This document shows positions 23,639-38,100 of a DNA stretch of 64,000 bases, in pieces. The first letter of the stretch is position 1; the number at the start of each line of letters is the position of its first letter. The translations under genes were made by a program, and so were the position numbers. The stretch is from Leuctra nigra (lineage: Eukaryota; Arthropoda; Insecta; Plecoptera; Leuctridae). The stretch lies in contig OW203763.1 in the NCBI GenBank assembly GCA_934045905.1, forward strand, positions 45,533,941-45,597,940, written 5' to 3'. Under the pieces are notes generated by a model that had not been told where the DNA came from, did not search any database, and worked only from the letters and a program-made list of their open reading frames with translations.

Positions 23639-23985
23639 AGGGTGTGTTCAACCAGGCCTAGGGGTCCTACCGCCACGTGACTCGTGACGGACCTATTAAC
23701 AAAAATGACCCAACAGCCACACAGCGCTAGACATGACAACGGACCTGCATGGCTGCTGGGCCGTTAGTGAAGACTGGCTTTAAGAACGATAGCAAGGAAA
23801 GTGCTAATTTTACGTCCGGAACGCTCATGAACGCAACCGATCCTTTCCCTGCACGGTCCAGCCTGATATTGTCATACAAGCCTTCCCGCACAGGTATTGC
23901 GACCGGCGCAATTCAATCACGAGCCCGGTACAACTTAATCCAATAATTTACCAGAGTGTCCGGATCGCAGGGTCGTCAACGTTAC

Positions 23986-24098
23986 TCATTGCACAGACAA
24001 AAAATGGCATGTAAAAGATAAAAGATAAAAGAAAACGAAGAGGAAAATGATGATGAGAATGTGATGAATATACACGAATTTAAGCTGTGCAATGAGTG
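23986..24098. repeat. 12-bp inverted repeat in the I-like LINE 5' UTR
   Basis: CTCATTGCACAG (23986-23997) is matched by CTGTGCAATGAG about 90 bp on; could form a stem in the 5' UTR RNA. Confidence 0.5.
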
Positions 24099-24345
24099 GA
24101 CTGATCTTAGTTGGGACCAACCCGTATGATGTGGGCCGGCCCCTTAAGCCTCACCACCGCGTCAAGGTGTCAGTCCATCGGTGAGGTAAAGGAGCTTTCT
24201 ATTTGTTGTTGTATCTAATATGAATCGTCCTTGGTCTTTTATGCTAAAAAGAACCAACAGAAGTGAAATGTGTATAAGAAAAATGTGATTGAACCTTGTG
24301 AATCCGAAATCATCAGCTCAAGTTCAAATAGAACTATGTATTTTT

Positions 24346-25521
24346 TAGTGATGTGAGTCGGTAAATTTACGGTCAGGTAAATTTACCGGTCAGGTAAATT
24401 TACCGTAAATTTACCAAATAAATTTTACCATGGTAAAATTTTCAAAATTATCATCATTATATTCTATGGAATCAGCCAAGTGCATAGGTCAAGAAAACAG
24501 TGAAATTTACACTTTAAATGAGAAGTGGAGGGATCTAGTGAATATCATTAAAATGTTGCATTATACAATGTAGCTATTGCACACATTCTCCGATGTGAAA
24601 CCAAGGACATAGTAGGGAAATACTTTCAGGGATATCAAGCAGACCTCACAGTAAAGTGAAATGTTACCTAGGTATACCAAAGTGAAATGTTGACCAATGT
24701 CGATTTTGTAGGTAGAATTAATAAATATGCAGAAAATGTTCATTTTATTTCATGAATACTAACTTAATTTTATCTATTATTTTATTTCATTTTCTGTAGG
24801 TAGAGTACTTGTTAAATTGTACTTGATTTCCCTAGAAGTGTTTCTTCATATATTTTCTTTGGTTTCATAGCAGAGAAGTGTGCAAATATTCAAAGTATAA
24901 ACAAAAATGCAAATTTTTTAATGATTTGTTTTAAATGAAGGTATTATTTAAATTGCAACTTGGAAATGACTGTAAGAGACCTGGGGAAGTTAAGGGGACG
25001 CAAATGGTTCTTCAAAGTGTATTGTTGGATATGTCTACACCCATATAATTTATGTGGAAACAAAACTTGCAGATAATATTATAGCTTATGACTTGATGTA
25101 GGTACATTGTACATCTTCAAAAGTCAAAACGTTAAATTCAATAAATAAATACTGTTAATTATAATAATAAATAACGTTTTGAGAGTGTAACAGGGGCAGT
25201 AACGTTCTCCATTATGGCATTATTTAATTTATTGAGCTTTAATTATGTGCAAGTATTACATTTTATTAAATTTTAGAGTGTGAAGACCAAACGATGCAAA
25301 AAGAAATCACTTGGAAGAACCACGGCATCCCCTTCATTTCCTGATCACTTAATACACATTTGGCACCCCCAAAACACTTTTAAAACAATTATTTCAAGAG
25401 CCAATAGCACGATTCCTGAATAAGACAAAAATAAAAAAATTTACCGCCTGACGGTAAATTTACGGTAAATTTACCGGTAAATTTACCGAGAAAAAAATTT
25501 AAGGTAAAATCCACATCACTA
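24346..25521. mobile_element. Non-autonomous hAT element with 8-bp target duplication
   Basis: 1176 bp, ends TAGTGATGTG / CACATCACTA, flanked by GTATTTTT on both sides (24338-24345 and 25522-25529). Palindromic GGTAAATTTACC motifs are stacked inside both ends (24370-24415 and 25445-25490). No transposase ORF. The 8-bp duplication and TIR fit hAT. Confidence 0.88.
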
Positions 25522-25529
25522 GTATTTTT

Positions 25530-25927
25530 TTAATAGTTAAATAATTTGCCACAAAAATCTATGAAAAATCTAGTAATATTTGCAATCAAAACCCCAAAAA
25601 TTTCAATTTTACAGATAGATCCTTGTTATTCTAGGGCAACGATGCATTTATTTACATTTGTAAAAGATATTGATCAAATCCATTCTAAACCTGTTCAAGA
25701 AGACGCTCTACTCTACCGTCTACTCCCTCTACTCTACCGTCTTAATGGCGTAGCCGCTAAATAATTTTCTAGTTCAAAAGTGATATGAAATATAATTAGT
25801 ATGTGATGGATTGGAACACATTTAGGTATAATAAATAAACACATGTCTTAAACATTATTATCCCTTGGCTTTCCAAAAACCCGAAAGTTCAATAAAAAGT
25901 TCAAATGTAATTATTTAATGTGTCCCA
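25530..25927. other. Region 3' of the host gene
   Basis: AT-rich with two short CTCTACTCTACCGTCT repeats near 25708-25742; no gene seen. Confidence 0.4.
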
Positions 25928-25933
25928 TTTATT
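25928..25933 (-). promoter_or_regulatory. Polyadenylation signal of the host gene
   Basis: AATAAA on the minus strand, about 56 nt after the stop codon; the first such hexamer downstream. Confidence 0.55.
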
Positions 25934-25988
25934 TTCTTGCTGGTGATCACAATCATCATCTATCTGCTAATAATAGTAAGCTATGGCT

Positions 25989-26141
25989 TCAGAGTTCATC
26001 CAAAATATCGTTGATGTCGCCATTTGAGGTGAGAGTTGGTCGTGGGATGTCCCCGAAGACGACTTTCTTGTAGCTCTTGTTGAGGGCTTGACGGAGCTGA
26101 TCTGCGTGTTCCATGTCCCTTGTCTCACACACCACCTTCAC
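25989..26141 (-). CDS. Host gene exon 9 (C-terminus and stop)
   Basis: 153 nt: [13 protein letters not shown]... to ILDEL and TGA. It finishes the ACT domain and adds a short acidic tail. Acceptor CTTCCTCAG. Confidence 0.93.
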   Translation of the reverse strand: MKVVCETRDMEHADQLRQALNKSYKKVVFGDIPRPTLTSNGDINDILDEL

Positions 26142-29100
26142 CTGAGGAAGAATCAAGCTCGATCACACGCTAAGAATAGTCGACCTTGAAACACAAAGTC
26201 AAGCCATTTATTAAATTGCCATCCGCAGCAATGTATTAAATCAATGATTAGCATTATTAATATCATTACATTTTAATGGAGTTTACTAGCTATATGCTAG
26301 AAAGCTTCAGATCTTGAAGATCTTCACGTACACTCGGCAAAACATAACACGGTATGTAAATACATTTGAATTAGGGTGATACAAGCGCTCGGCCGTTTAG
26401 AAAAATGGGGGAAATTGTTTCATAAGTGGATATATCTTTGATAGGATGTTTACTTAATCAGTTAACATCCAACTCTTAATCAACTCTTGTTCATTTTTTC
26501 TTCCACAAGCAGATTATTATTATTTGTTAGGCGCCGGTTATCAACAAAACCGCTCAAAACTATGAAATTTCCGATACTATTGGAGACCATATACGTGAAC
26601 CAATTGATGTCAAATTTTAATCATGATTTGATAAAAAAAAAATAGCTTATGGTTATCACCTTGGTACATTTTTAACATTAAATTTCATAAGGCACCCATT
26701 GAGACAAGAAAATATAAAAAATGTCACCAAAAATCAACTAAACGTTACTAATTGAATGCTGTGCCGGAAGAACCATGTAACCAACAATTTCATTATTCTT
26801 AGTAATAGGCCTAAAACTATTTCAATGCCATATTATCGCAATTACTTATAGTTTGGAAAATAAATATGGATTTTATTTTGTCGGTTTCATTCAATAAATG
26901 GGTACCTGAACATAAAATGTATTACAAAAACGTATTTATTTGGAAAGGGTAATATTTCAGTACCCTTTCTGTTTGTATACTTTTCCTACGAGTTCATCAA
27001 ATATTTTCGTGGATTATCCATCCACCAGTTTTATTTTCTTGCTACTATTTAAACAAATTATCAGGTTTGGTAACACAATGCAGTCCGCAACGTCGGCTAT
27101 CTAGAATCACATTCATGGTTCTTCCATGGCAGCCAACATTCATGTTGAATTTGTATAATGCCAAGATTTAAAAAATCAACATTTTAAGGTGGCAGTAGAC
27201 ATGTACAGACATGTACATGACCTAGACATGTAGTACATGCTAATTCCACCAAAAAATCGAAAAAAGTGTTGGTTACATGGTTCTTCCGGCCCAGTATTCA
27301 ATTAACGAAGCCAAAAATAAAAAATGTTCAAAATGATGGCACTAAGTTTGTCTTTTATTTAATCAAGATTAAAATTTCACATAATTTCGTCAACCTATTT
27401 TGTATCCAATCGTATCCAAAAAAGTGCCTGTAACACGCGGCAAAATCGCTCGCGCTTAGTGATGTTATGTGTATCTAAATAATACAAAAAATACAATACT
27501 AGTATTAGGTATTGCTCAAGTAGCACACTTTGTAAGTAGTGAATGGACTGAACGCACTCATTTCCTATCACAATTGTCAAAGCGATCACTTTGATGTTTT
27601 TAATTTAAATGAAACGCGTTCTTTATAAATGGGTTCTAGCATCCAGGGTTACGTCATAGGAATGGGAATTTGCTGTAATTCATACCAAAGATGAATAAAA
27701 CCATGTGTATCGTATTTCATGCTGCCCCTTACCGTATGATATAATTACATATTTTTGTTCAAAATTTATTTTTTACCTCATACATAACACATGGGCACGT
27801 GATATTGGACTTCAATTTCTGATAAAACCGCAAGAGGAATTACAAATTATTGAAATTGTCTCAATTTAAAGAGAACACTTTTTAGAAAAACACTGTCGTT
27901 CCAAAATAAAGGGTCACCGGCCAAATAAGAAATACAACTTTATAATGTGAGAAATTTTCCATGAATCAGGCAACGTTGCACTGCAAATATGAATTATTTT
28001 GGCGTAAATGAGTGGAATTTCCTTGACGAAGGAAATCGAAGGAATTACGAAGGGGCTTTTCTAATTTGAATTGTTTCACGAGTAATTTGTATGAATTGCA
28101 GCGAATTCAAAGCACCTGGCTGGAGCCCTGGTTCTGACGTGAATACAAATTCAAGGAGTACAAATAGATTACCTCTACACTGAAGATGTCCGATGTGATC
28201 CAAGCTCGTTCGTGCATGATATCCTTGATCGAGACACCAAGATTTGAGACAAGTCGACACAGTTCCGCGATGCCTCCTGGTCGGTCACTCACGGTGACTG
28301 TGAATCTGAGAAGACGGCCATCCACAGCCAACCCGCGGTCCAGGCAGCGTCCCAAGATGGTGGTGTCAATGTTTCCGCCACACAGCAGCAGGACGACTCT
28401 ACAAGAACAAGGAGAGAAAGACTGAGATGATATCGAATCACGCACACAGACTCGGTTACATTCATTCCAATGTATGCTGAATGAAATATAATAGGCTCAG
28501 TCCAGGAGAAATGAGGACCTTAGGATCAAATCGCAACTCTTGCAAAATAAATCGATTTTGAGATAAAGGTTGCGTTACATACTTAGAAGCAAGCTCCATG
28601 TTTTTTTTAAACATTTTATATTAAAAAACTTGTTTCTTATTCAAATCTTATGCACTCCGGATCAAAAACAATCAAAATGGTACTTTTCTTTTTACTTGAG
28701 CCTAAAAATAACCGGCTCGAAAAACATTCTTGTTTTTCGAGCTTCATTCTTGTTCTTCAGCTAATGATAATCATCTTTTTATGATAGGTAGACAATATTA
28801 TGAACATTATCATTTAAAAAAGTGGTTCAGATTGTTTTATTGTGCACTTATTTTAAATATTGTGTGTAATAAGACTAACCCATTTGATTAACTGTATCAA
28901 AACGCAGCTATTGCGTTTTTGAGAATGTAGGTTTCTGTGGAAAACTTCCATGGAGTCAGGATGATATGAAGGGATGTGCGTTGTGAAAATATCCGACCGA
29001 ACCGGGGTTCGAACCCGGAACCTCTCACCTCTCACTTGCCGGGCGAGAGCTCTACCCTCCGGACGGACGGACATTAGACACAACGCACTGATGAGGGTTA

Positions 29101-32100
29101 GAGATCTCCGAGAAGAATGGAATGAAGGTAGAGAATGCTTACTACGAGCTACGAATTTTCATACCACCGGTGACGATGCTGTCACCATGTCTCACTGCAC
29201 TTGCGTGCGCTAGCCCTGTCGGAAAAACCTACTGAATCCTACTGAACACCTACATAGGTTGATGTAGGAATCAATATGTCTTTGAAGGTCTGGATATGCC
29301 TCAATAGGATCACTGGTTACCTATTGGTTCATATGTTTCTATAGGTATATTCATTAGTAGGTGTGAATAGGAATTTGCAGGTCTATGTAGGTATATGATT
29401 CAGTAGGACTCAATAGGGATATGTTTGAATAGGAAGTAGCAGGTCTATGTAGGCATATGATTCAGTATGATTCAATAGGGATATGTTTGAATAGGAAGTA
29501 GCAGGTCTATGTAGGCATATGATTCAGTATGATTCAATAGGGATATGTTTGAATAGGAAGTAGCAGGTCTATGTAGGCATATGATTCAGTATGATTCAAT
29601 AGGGATATGTTTGAATAGAAAGTAGCAGGTCTATGTAGGCATATGATTCAGTAGGATTCAATAGGGATATGTTTGAATAGGAAGTAGCAGGTCTATGTAG
29701 GCATATGATTCAGTATGATTCAATAGAAATATGTTTGAATAGGAAGTAGCAGGTCTTTGTAGGAATATAATTGAATAGGATTCAATAGGTATAAGTTTGA
29801 ATAGGTATTACCAGGTCCATATAGGAATATGATTGAGTAGGATTCAATAGGGATTATGTTTGAATAGGAATTAGCAGGTATATATATATGTATATGATTG
29901 AGTAGGTTTCAATAAAGATATGTTCGAATAGGAATAACCTGATCCTACGTAGGCATATGATTAAATAGGATTCAATAGGAAAATGATTGTATAAGATTTA
30001 GTAGGTTTAAATAGGTAGAACATTTTTCAATAGGCAAAGTTTTACTTCTTTAAAACTCATCTGCCTCTGTAGCTACATTGGGAGAACGGCCGACTTCCAC
30101 GTGACGGACCTGGGTTCAAATCTCCGAGAATGCACTTCAATTTAATTTCGCACATTGATTACAAATGCCACTTGATCTATAAATATGTGCTCTAAAAGTG
30201 AAAAAGACCAATAATTAAGGTGTAGTAATTAATCAAAATTTTAATATTTTTCATCCCTCTAGAATCCTATTTATTCCTATACCTACAGATTCCTATTCAA
30301 TCCTATTGAAACCTATACCTATCAACTCACCGTTTCCCTATTGGAGTCTACTTATTCCTACAGAGTCCCTGTTGGTCACACCTACCAGATCCTACAGAGC
30401 CCTAACATTACACATACCTACTGGCTCCTATAAAAACCTATATACCTACTGAAACCTATCAAAGCGGACACATACACTATATGAAACCTATGAAGTAAAC
30501 CTATTCAAACCTACTTAAACATATACCTATGAACATTCATAGGAATGAATAGGTTTTTCCGGTAGGGAGGTCCTCTTTTTATTTTTTTTTTCTAATTTTT
30601 TTATTGCATTTTTGACGAAAGTGAAGAGCAGAAAGACAAAGATATAATCATTTATGGCCCTAGTTTAGTTCTTTTAACCTGTTTTTTGTAATTGGAAAAA
30701 ATGTATTCTGATTATTACTATTACAAAAATTAAGAAATAAGTAGGGAAGAGTTTAGTAAGCGCGGACAGCAGGTATCGCCGTACAGGTTGAATTGTAAGT
30801 AGTTGGCACAATGTGGGCACAACATAATCAAGGCAATTTTGTTATGAACAGTAGGGGGGACAAAATAGGGTACGAGAAGTACACGGTTACACAAATTGTA
30901 TTAAGGCATTTAGTAACCGAGACAAAAAAATACCCACCGCTTCCCTTTCATCTCCGGTAAATGTCCAGCAAGAATAGCAGCTAATCCCGCAGCTCCGGCG
31001 CCTTCCACCACACATTTCTCCAGTTCCACCAGCCGCAGGATGGCGATAGCAATCCACTCCTCTTTCACCACAACCTACACACAGATATCCAGTTAGTGCC
31101 TTCGAGATGAACCCACATTGGAAACAGCACAAGGTACCCAATATGCATTTCTGGTCTGAAGGGTGTGACAGAAAACATGATCACTCGAGACCAACAATAC
31201 GGAACAAGGATATGGAACAATATGGATCTCTCTGACCCGCTCCGAAACTCCTGGGACGGAGAGGCCTTGGATACCCTCACGGTAATCCTGCCCATGGAGG
31301 TAACCGCACGGACCAGGAGGTGCGAGATGCAGCGACTGCCGCGACGCGTCTGGCCCACAGGAGGGCAGAGAAGCATTACAACGCCCGAAGACGACCTCAC
31401 ACCTTCAACGTCGGCCAACTCATTGTCATCGCGACGCACACCCAGAGCAACGCAGCGAGGCATCAAACTAACAAGTTCAACGCCAAGTGGGACGGCCCAT
31501 GGCGGGCAGTGCGGGTCATCAGCGAGGTGAATCTCGAGTGCAAACGTGTTCGTGATGGTGAAATCAAAAAGGTTCACGTGTCGCAAAGTCTACTACGGTG
31601 GCAAGTGCGGTACCTGCGTGTTTGTAATATCATTCGATCAGCTTGTTCCTATGGATCTGTTTTGTTGTTGTCTAATATTTACATTTTCCATTAGTCTACT
31701 TTGCGATATGTAATGCTTCTAGCGACCTACTTCATTACTGACTCTTAGTGTTTTGTTATGATATTCATATCTCTTTTGTCTATTTGGTGATATGTTTTGA
31801 TCCATTTAATTGACCCCTTTAATTACTGTCTGCTTGCTTATTATTGATTATTATTATTATGTAGCATTTTGCTTGGTATCGTGTTAATTTTTTTTCTCTA
31901 GTGGGAGGGCAGATGTTACGATTGTAGACACCCTCTTTACCGACCACTACCCCCATCTACCCACCCTCATATATTCAGTTTAGAATAGCAAAATGCAATG
32001 TGTGACTTCCTAAAATTCCATCCATATTTTCAGTTTGGGGTAATAAAAGTTATTACATTATATTTGATGATAAATTAGTTGATGTGCTTCATACTAGTAT

Positions 32101-35100
32101 CATACTACTATCATACTACTTTCATACTACTATCATACTAGGAGTATTGCATTGAAACATTCCAGTTGAAAGTAATGTAATATTATGTTCTTTTACATCT
32201 CTGGCATAATCATGATGAGTTATTGTTATATTAATTCCTTATTATTAAAATGTATTAATTTTCTAACGTTAATAATATGTTAACGTTTATAATACACTTT
32301 TTTCTCATATTATTTTGTGTGTTCTGTCTCAATTTTCTACCATACTTTCAAAATAACTGCCTTGACCTTTCTATTTATTTTATTTATTTAAAGCATCTTG
32401 CAATAACATTTTTATATTTTATGTGGCAAGGAAAACAATTACAAACCATAAATAACTTAAAAATCACAATAACGCTATAATAATTCTAAGAGAACAAAAT
32501 TTCAAAGGAACATAATTAAATATAAACTATAAAACATCAGCATCCATTCCTTATCAATTCCTTAAACCGATCTTCACATTGCAATCTTCCAATACCAGCT
32601 CCAACAACACATTCTTATCCAAACCTTTCCAATATCGGACCGTTCTATAAAGAAAGGAATACCAACCTATATCTGTTTTTGAAAAATATTCCTTTAAAAT
32701 GCCAGTATGGTCCTTCGTCCATCTCTCTCAATATCCACAAACCAATCTCGCAATTCGTTTCATCCACCAATGCCGTGTCGAATTATGAACATATTACCTA
32801 ACCTTGTCAACTCCCCCATATCTTCCAAACTTTCCCATTCCAAAGACTCCAACAAAACTGTAGGTCTATAATTCTTTCCTTTACAACAATTCCATGATCG
32901 TTTCTGAATGTAATAAACCTTTTAATTTTATTTGTTACCTTTCTTGCAGCAATTCTCTGAATTTTATCAATCTTGTAAATGTCATTAATTTTATAAGGGT
33001 CCCATATGCCATACACCAAATTCAAGAATTTTGTGACGAAATATTGAGATACACCAAATACACCAAAACAATAGTTAACCGTATATCATCAAGTATGTTT
33101 ATGTGAAGACTTCCTGACTTTATTGATCTATTGAGTTCTCTGCACTCAATTAAAATACAACAAAATATTTTAAACATGCAGCCTGAGAGATGATATTCAA
33201 GAAAATAGAATGCGCTGATATTTTTACTGAAAACATAAGAAACTTTTGGAAAATCCAAAAGTCAAATGATCAGAAATTTTAAAAATAACTTTCTAACTGT
33301 TCTAGACATGATAACAATTACAAAAACGATGAAGACATTATTTAGTTTCAATTTAAAAGAAAATGAATCAAAATCGGATCAACGGGAGCTGAGATATTGT
33401 AACTGCAGTGGCCAAATTGATCATTGGCCGCCATCTTGAATCTGCAGGGTCGAAACAAATAACTCCTCTTCCAAAAATTTTCAGGAGGGTACAGTTTAGA
33501 TATTTGCAAGAACTGATAATTTAATCCATCAATCCATCATAATCCATTGCTTAGCTACTGCACTATAATATGCGTGTTTTAAAAATTGTTCACTTTTCTG
33601 ATTTACAAATTCACAAATTATTATCATTAGAACTATTTTGATTTAGGTAGACTTTTGAAACGTTACACAAGAATGTATTCTTAATCTAATTACACCAAAG
33701 GTACGTCTGTAGCTCTTCGGATGCGACTACAGCACCCATTTTAATTCGCGTGCACAGTTTTAAGCCTCTCTGTAGAGATGCCACTCTGGGCACTTTAGAG
33801 CATATTTGACCTTGGTACTAATTTTGAAATGTGTTATATATTTTTCTGAACTCTACTTGAAAAAAGCTTTCATTCGATACTATATTCGATGTATTTTCAT
33901 TACTCTGTAATTTAATAATCGCATTCAATTGTTTTTCACTAATTGACCAATCAAAGGCAGCTACCCTATTTTGATTTTGGAAGACTTTTGTTATGTTATA
34001 CAGTTATTTTTTCTGAATCCAACGATATAAAAAACTAGAATGTTTCAAATAGTGGTGGGTCAAACCGTTTCGACTCTGAATTAAGGGGGAGCAATCGATC
34101 GACATATACAAAAAAAAATTATTCTTGAAATTACAAGTTCAAAAAACGTTTTCCTACATTTCAACTATATTTAAGTACAACAGACTCATTTAATGTTCTG
34201 TAGTTTGCAACTCCAGTCCAACAATGAGTTTTCAATTTTATGTTATCAGAGGATGAACAAAACTTTAACATGGGAGGTATAGGAAAATCATTTCGAATTT
34301 GGTATATAACTTTTAAAATAGCACACGTTGGTATTGTTTTCAATTTTTTTCCTGATAGTATGTCCATATGTCTACCATAAAAAAAGTTTTTTGCTCAAAT
34401 CTATCGAGACAAAAAAAAATAGATCTTCATTTTAGCCTAAAAATGACACGATTTTCTTTTTCCGCCATAAGATAACATGGTGGAGACAAATCAATTTATC
34501 TCAGAAACTGGACACGAGATGTGTTTCATTTTTTCATAGATTGTGTATTGCATGATTATCAATAAGTCACCAAAATTTCAAGTAAATCGGAAACATTGAG
34601 GTTATGGTGGTTCTACCTTAAATGTGAACCGTAATAAAACGTAAGTGACTGGAGTATTAGTCCGTGGTTTGTCCGATCCCATGCTTGCGAGTATTTACCA
34701 TCTTGTCGATGAGGGGCTTTGCCGTGGCAAACGCGTTGTATCCCACCATCGGCACCGCCAACCCGTCGGCCAGAGTCGACTCAATCGGCGTATACACAGG
34801 CTTCCCAGCCTTGATAGCCCGGGAGAAGCTGGAGCATCGTTCAGACTCCACTCCCTGGAACAACGCCATCATGGAAAGCGTTAGGCAAAATTGTATTTCA
34901 TTTTCCAACAAGGGAGTTTTTCAATACTCTGCTAAAAGCAATATTTAAGTTTAAAAGGTCATTCAAGGAATGTAATAGGTTATTGCCATAGCAAAATAGT
35001 CCTAATCATCTGTTTAAAATTTTGCAGAGTATTGAAAATCTTGCCCTAAGGTAAGTATGCATCAGTATCTGAGGGTCAAAGGTCGGTAAGGAGTCGCAGA

Positions 35101-38100
35101 GGTTATAAACATTATCATTCGTAAAAAAATGTTCCGATTGTTTCCCTGTTCACTTATTTTGAATAATGTATGTTAAAGATACCAAATAAGTAAATAACAA
35201 AAAGCACTATTTAATCACTATTGCATATGAATGCCCTTATTTGCTTTGATACCCTTCATATTTCAACTTTTTGAACCAGGTAGGTAAAAGTATTACATAA
35301 TATAGTATTTAGAAAATTAGAGCATACATCTTTTTTTACGAAGTACTTTTTACTCAGAACCAGAATTTTCGCGATTATCTCAAAGTATACAAAGGTACAA
35401 AAGTTGCCTTTTTGATCCGAAGTTCCTACTTTGTTCTCTTATTTAATTTGTTTGAAACGAACAGCTGATCTGAGATTTGCATATGCGCAATTACACTTTG
35501 TGCAAAAGTGTTGTTAATGAAAATCCACTCGGGACCTGCTTTATAGAAAGGTAGGTATGGTATCAATCTAACACAAAAGTATAATATGTATGAGTGCGGT
35601 GTGAAATATAATATAATTATAATATCGACTTTTTTGGTTATATTTCAGAACATTGAGTTGAAATGGTAATTTCACAAACAAAAACGAGCCATTAAACGTT
35701 TTAACATTTTCAATAGTTAGCTATATGTATTGATAGATTAATCCACACGGTTTTATCTCAGAATTTTATTCAAATATAATAATATACATATGTGTAGTAT
35801 TGTATTGAAGGTATATTTAACCAGACTTGGAAAGCGCTCAGTAAAACGCGTTGATGAGTGAGTGAGTTGTTGCGAGTGCAACACTTCGAATTACCTACGT
35901 GTAACCATAAAATCAGTGAAAAAAATACGATCAGATCAAATTGGCAATTTGGTCTTCTCGATGCATTATTTCTTCAAGCAGTTTCAAAACGCTTTAAATG
36001 ATCGGAAAGTTCTTAATCGACTTGGCGGAAAAATTGAAAAATATTAGATAATGCCAGTCTTCATGACAAAATTTTAACGTGATTTGACTATTTTGATTTT
36101 AGTCCAAGTAATTTAGGTCAGTGACAATGTGTACAAGATTTACAAAGAAACTAAATTACTGGTAAAATTTACTAGTCTGCATAAAAGGCATAATTTTGTA
36201 ATATTTCTGAGTAGAAATATGATATTTTTATCAAGAAACTGCTAATATATTAAATTATTACCTCGATGACCGATAAAGCTATTATACAATATTATCTAAA
36301 ACGATGTTAGATAACGATGTTGTTATTCCGGTAAAATTTTATGATTCTAAATGTATAAATACATATTTACAGACATAAATGAGCAAGTTGCAAATGTAAT
36401 AGGTATTACAATATGTAATATGTATGTAATATGTATTTGTAATTATGATGTTAGAACGGAATCGGCAGTAGGTATAAATCCCAGAAAAAACAATCCGTGT
36501 AAAAAGGGCAGCCAAGTCTCTTTACTTTAAAAAAATTCAACACTAAAAAGGAGTGATATCAAAAAAGGAGCCAAGTCAATGACATTTCCAAGTATTTAAT
36601 CGTATCTTTGAAATAAAAGTATAAACACCGAGAAATACTTGACAAAATGACTTGGCGCATCGTTTTTTTAAAGACATTTTCTATCCTAAAAAATGGAAAG
36701 AAATTTACAAGTACATTTTATTCTTCCTATCAAAGGCAGTAAGTACCTATGAATCATGCTACTTTTGGTAATGGCTATTTTGTAATTTTGTAAATGGTGA
36801 TAGAAGATAGATTTGTAATATATAAGTAATATAAGAGTGAATGAATTAAATAACAAAAAAGTCGGCTCATATACTACTATAGCACATTTAATGTGTTGAT
36901 AGCAGTAGGGTGGGGGACACGGAAGGAGCCTCCACGAATGATTCAAATATACCGGTGCACTAACGATGAAGAGGCAAGGAAATTTTAAAGGAAATTTTAA
37001 CGGCTTTTTCAAAGCCAGTTTAAGTAACGACTTCAACCAACATTGAAGGATTTTCAGCATTTAAGGAGATTTTATTAGCGGACCTGTGCAAGGAAAACTA
37101 CTGGCATTCTGTTAGTCCAAGAGACTCACAGAGCAACTACTAGCCACAGACCAAAGATCAGGGGAATGAAACTAGTCTTGGAAAGACCACATGAGTTGTA
37201 TGGCAGTGCAATCTTTACGAGATCTGACCTCGATATCCTGTCTTCTGCTTTGACTTGAGTAGAATATATTGAAATTTTTACATTAGAGATTAAATTTGGT
37301 ACATTAACATCAATTAACAAACCCCCTAATGCTGATTTAGCTTTACACCGAACAATTTCCACAACCAGAAATTCAAAATTGTTTCGGGAGATTTTAATTG
37401 ACATAACGTCGCTTGGGGATATGCAGAGACTGATGAGAATGGCGAAGACCTGAAACATTGGGCTGAACAAGAGTTAGCAAGGTTTCAAGTTAATACACGA
37501 CCCAAAGTTACCGTTTTCGTTTAACAGTGGTAGATGGCGACGCGGGTATAATCCAGACAACATCTTCGTGAGTGACGAGATAAAATAATTTGAATTGCTA
37601 GAAAATATTTTGTTGTCTCTGAACAGTTGTATTGAGTTGGGCTCGATTAGGGTATGGAAAGACGCGTCCGGGCGGGATGTGAAATGATTGTGCACTTTGG
37701 TATAAAAGCACCAAATTTTTACCACAACCAGATACTCAACCATTCATTAAAATACCGGGAGCCACCTCAGATTTTGCCCATGAAGCCCGTGGCGGCCATT
37801 TTAAGAAATTGCGCCTATTTTTATGTATTGCGCTAAATTCAACGGGAATATGACATGCGACACCATCTTTCCTACTAAATCGATCATGGGGAACTCGAAT
37901 ATAACATCAGAATTCTCCATTTTCTCACCGCTTACCCGTGGCGGGGATTTTTAACAGTGACGACCATATTTGATATTACCGTCAAATGAAGTGGGCAACA
38001 TGACATGCGACACCATCTTTCACACTAAATCGACCATAGAGAACTCGAAAATCCCATAAAAATACTCGATTTGTTTACTGGTCACCCATGGAGGCCATTT

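Larger units (their letters stand above)
18128..24190 (-). mobile_element. Near full-length I-like LINE (ORF1 + ORF2 with RNase H)
   Basis: Minus strand: a 5' UTR of about 550 bp (23639-24190), ORF1 with three zinc knuckles, ORF2 with endonuclease, RT, RNase H and a C-terminal CCHC-type motif, then a 3' UTR of about 415 bp ending in a GGCGCT...AGCGCC hairpin (about 18150-18177) and a (TATC)n tail. The domain order and RNase H place it with the I/Nimb-type elements. Both ORFs are open, but see the RT deletion. The 5' boundary is approximate. Confidence 0.88.

Noticed and set aside
28991..29072. A functional tRNA gene on the minus strand
   Set aside because: Good B box, but the acceptor stem does not close and the D-arm is poor; it is the head of a SINE.
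29214..30567. TAGG-rich repeats as telomeric (TTAGG)n DNA
   Set aside because: The unit is 62 bp with GAATAGG motifs, not (TTAGG)n, and it is bounded by TIRs inside an intron.
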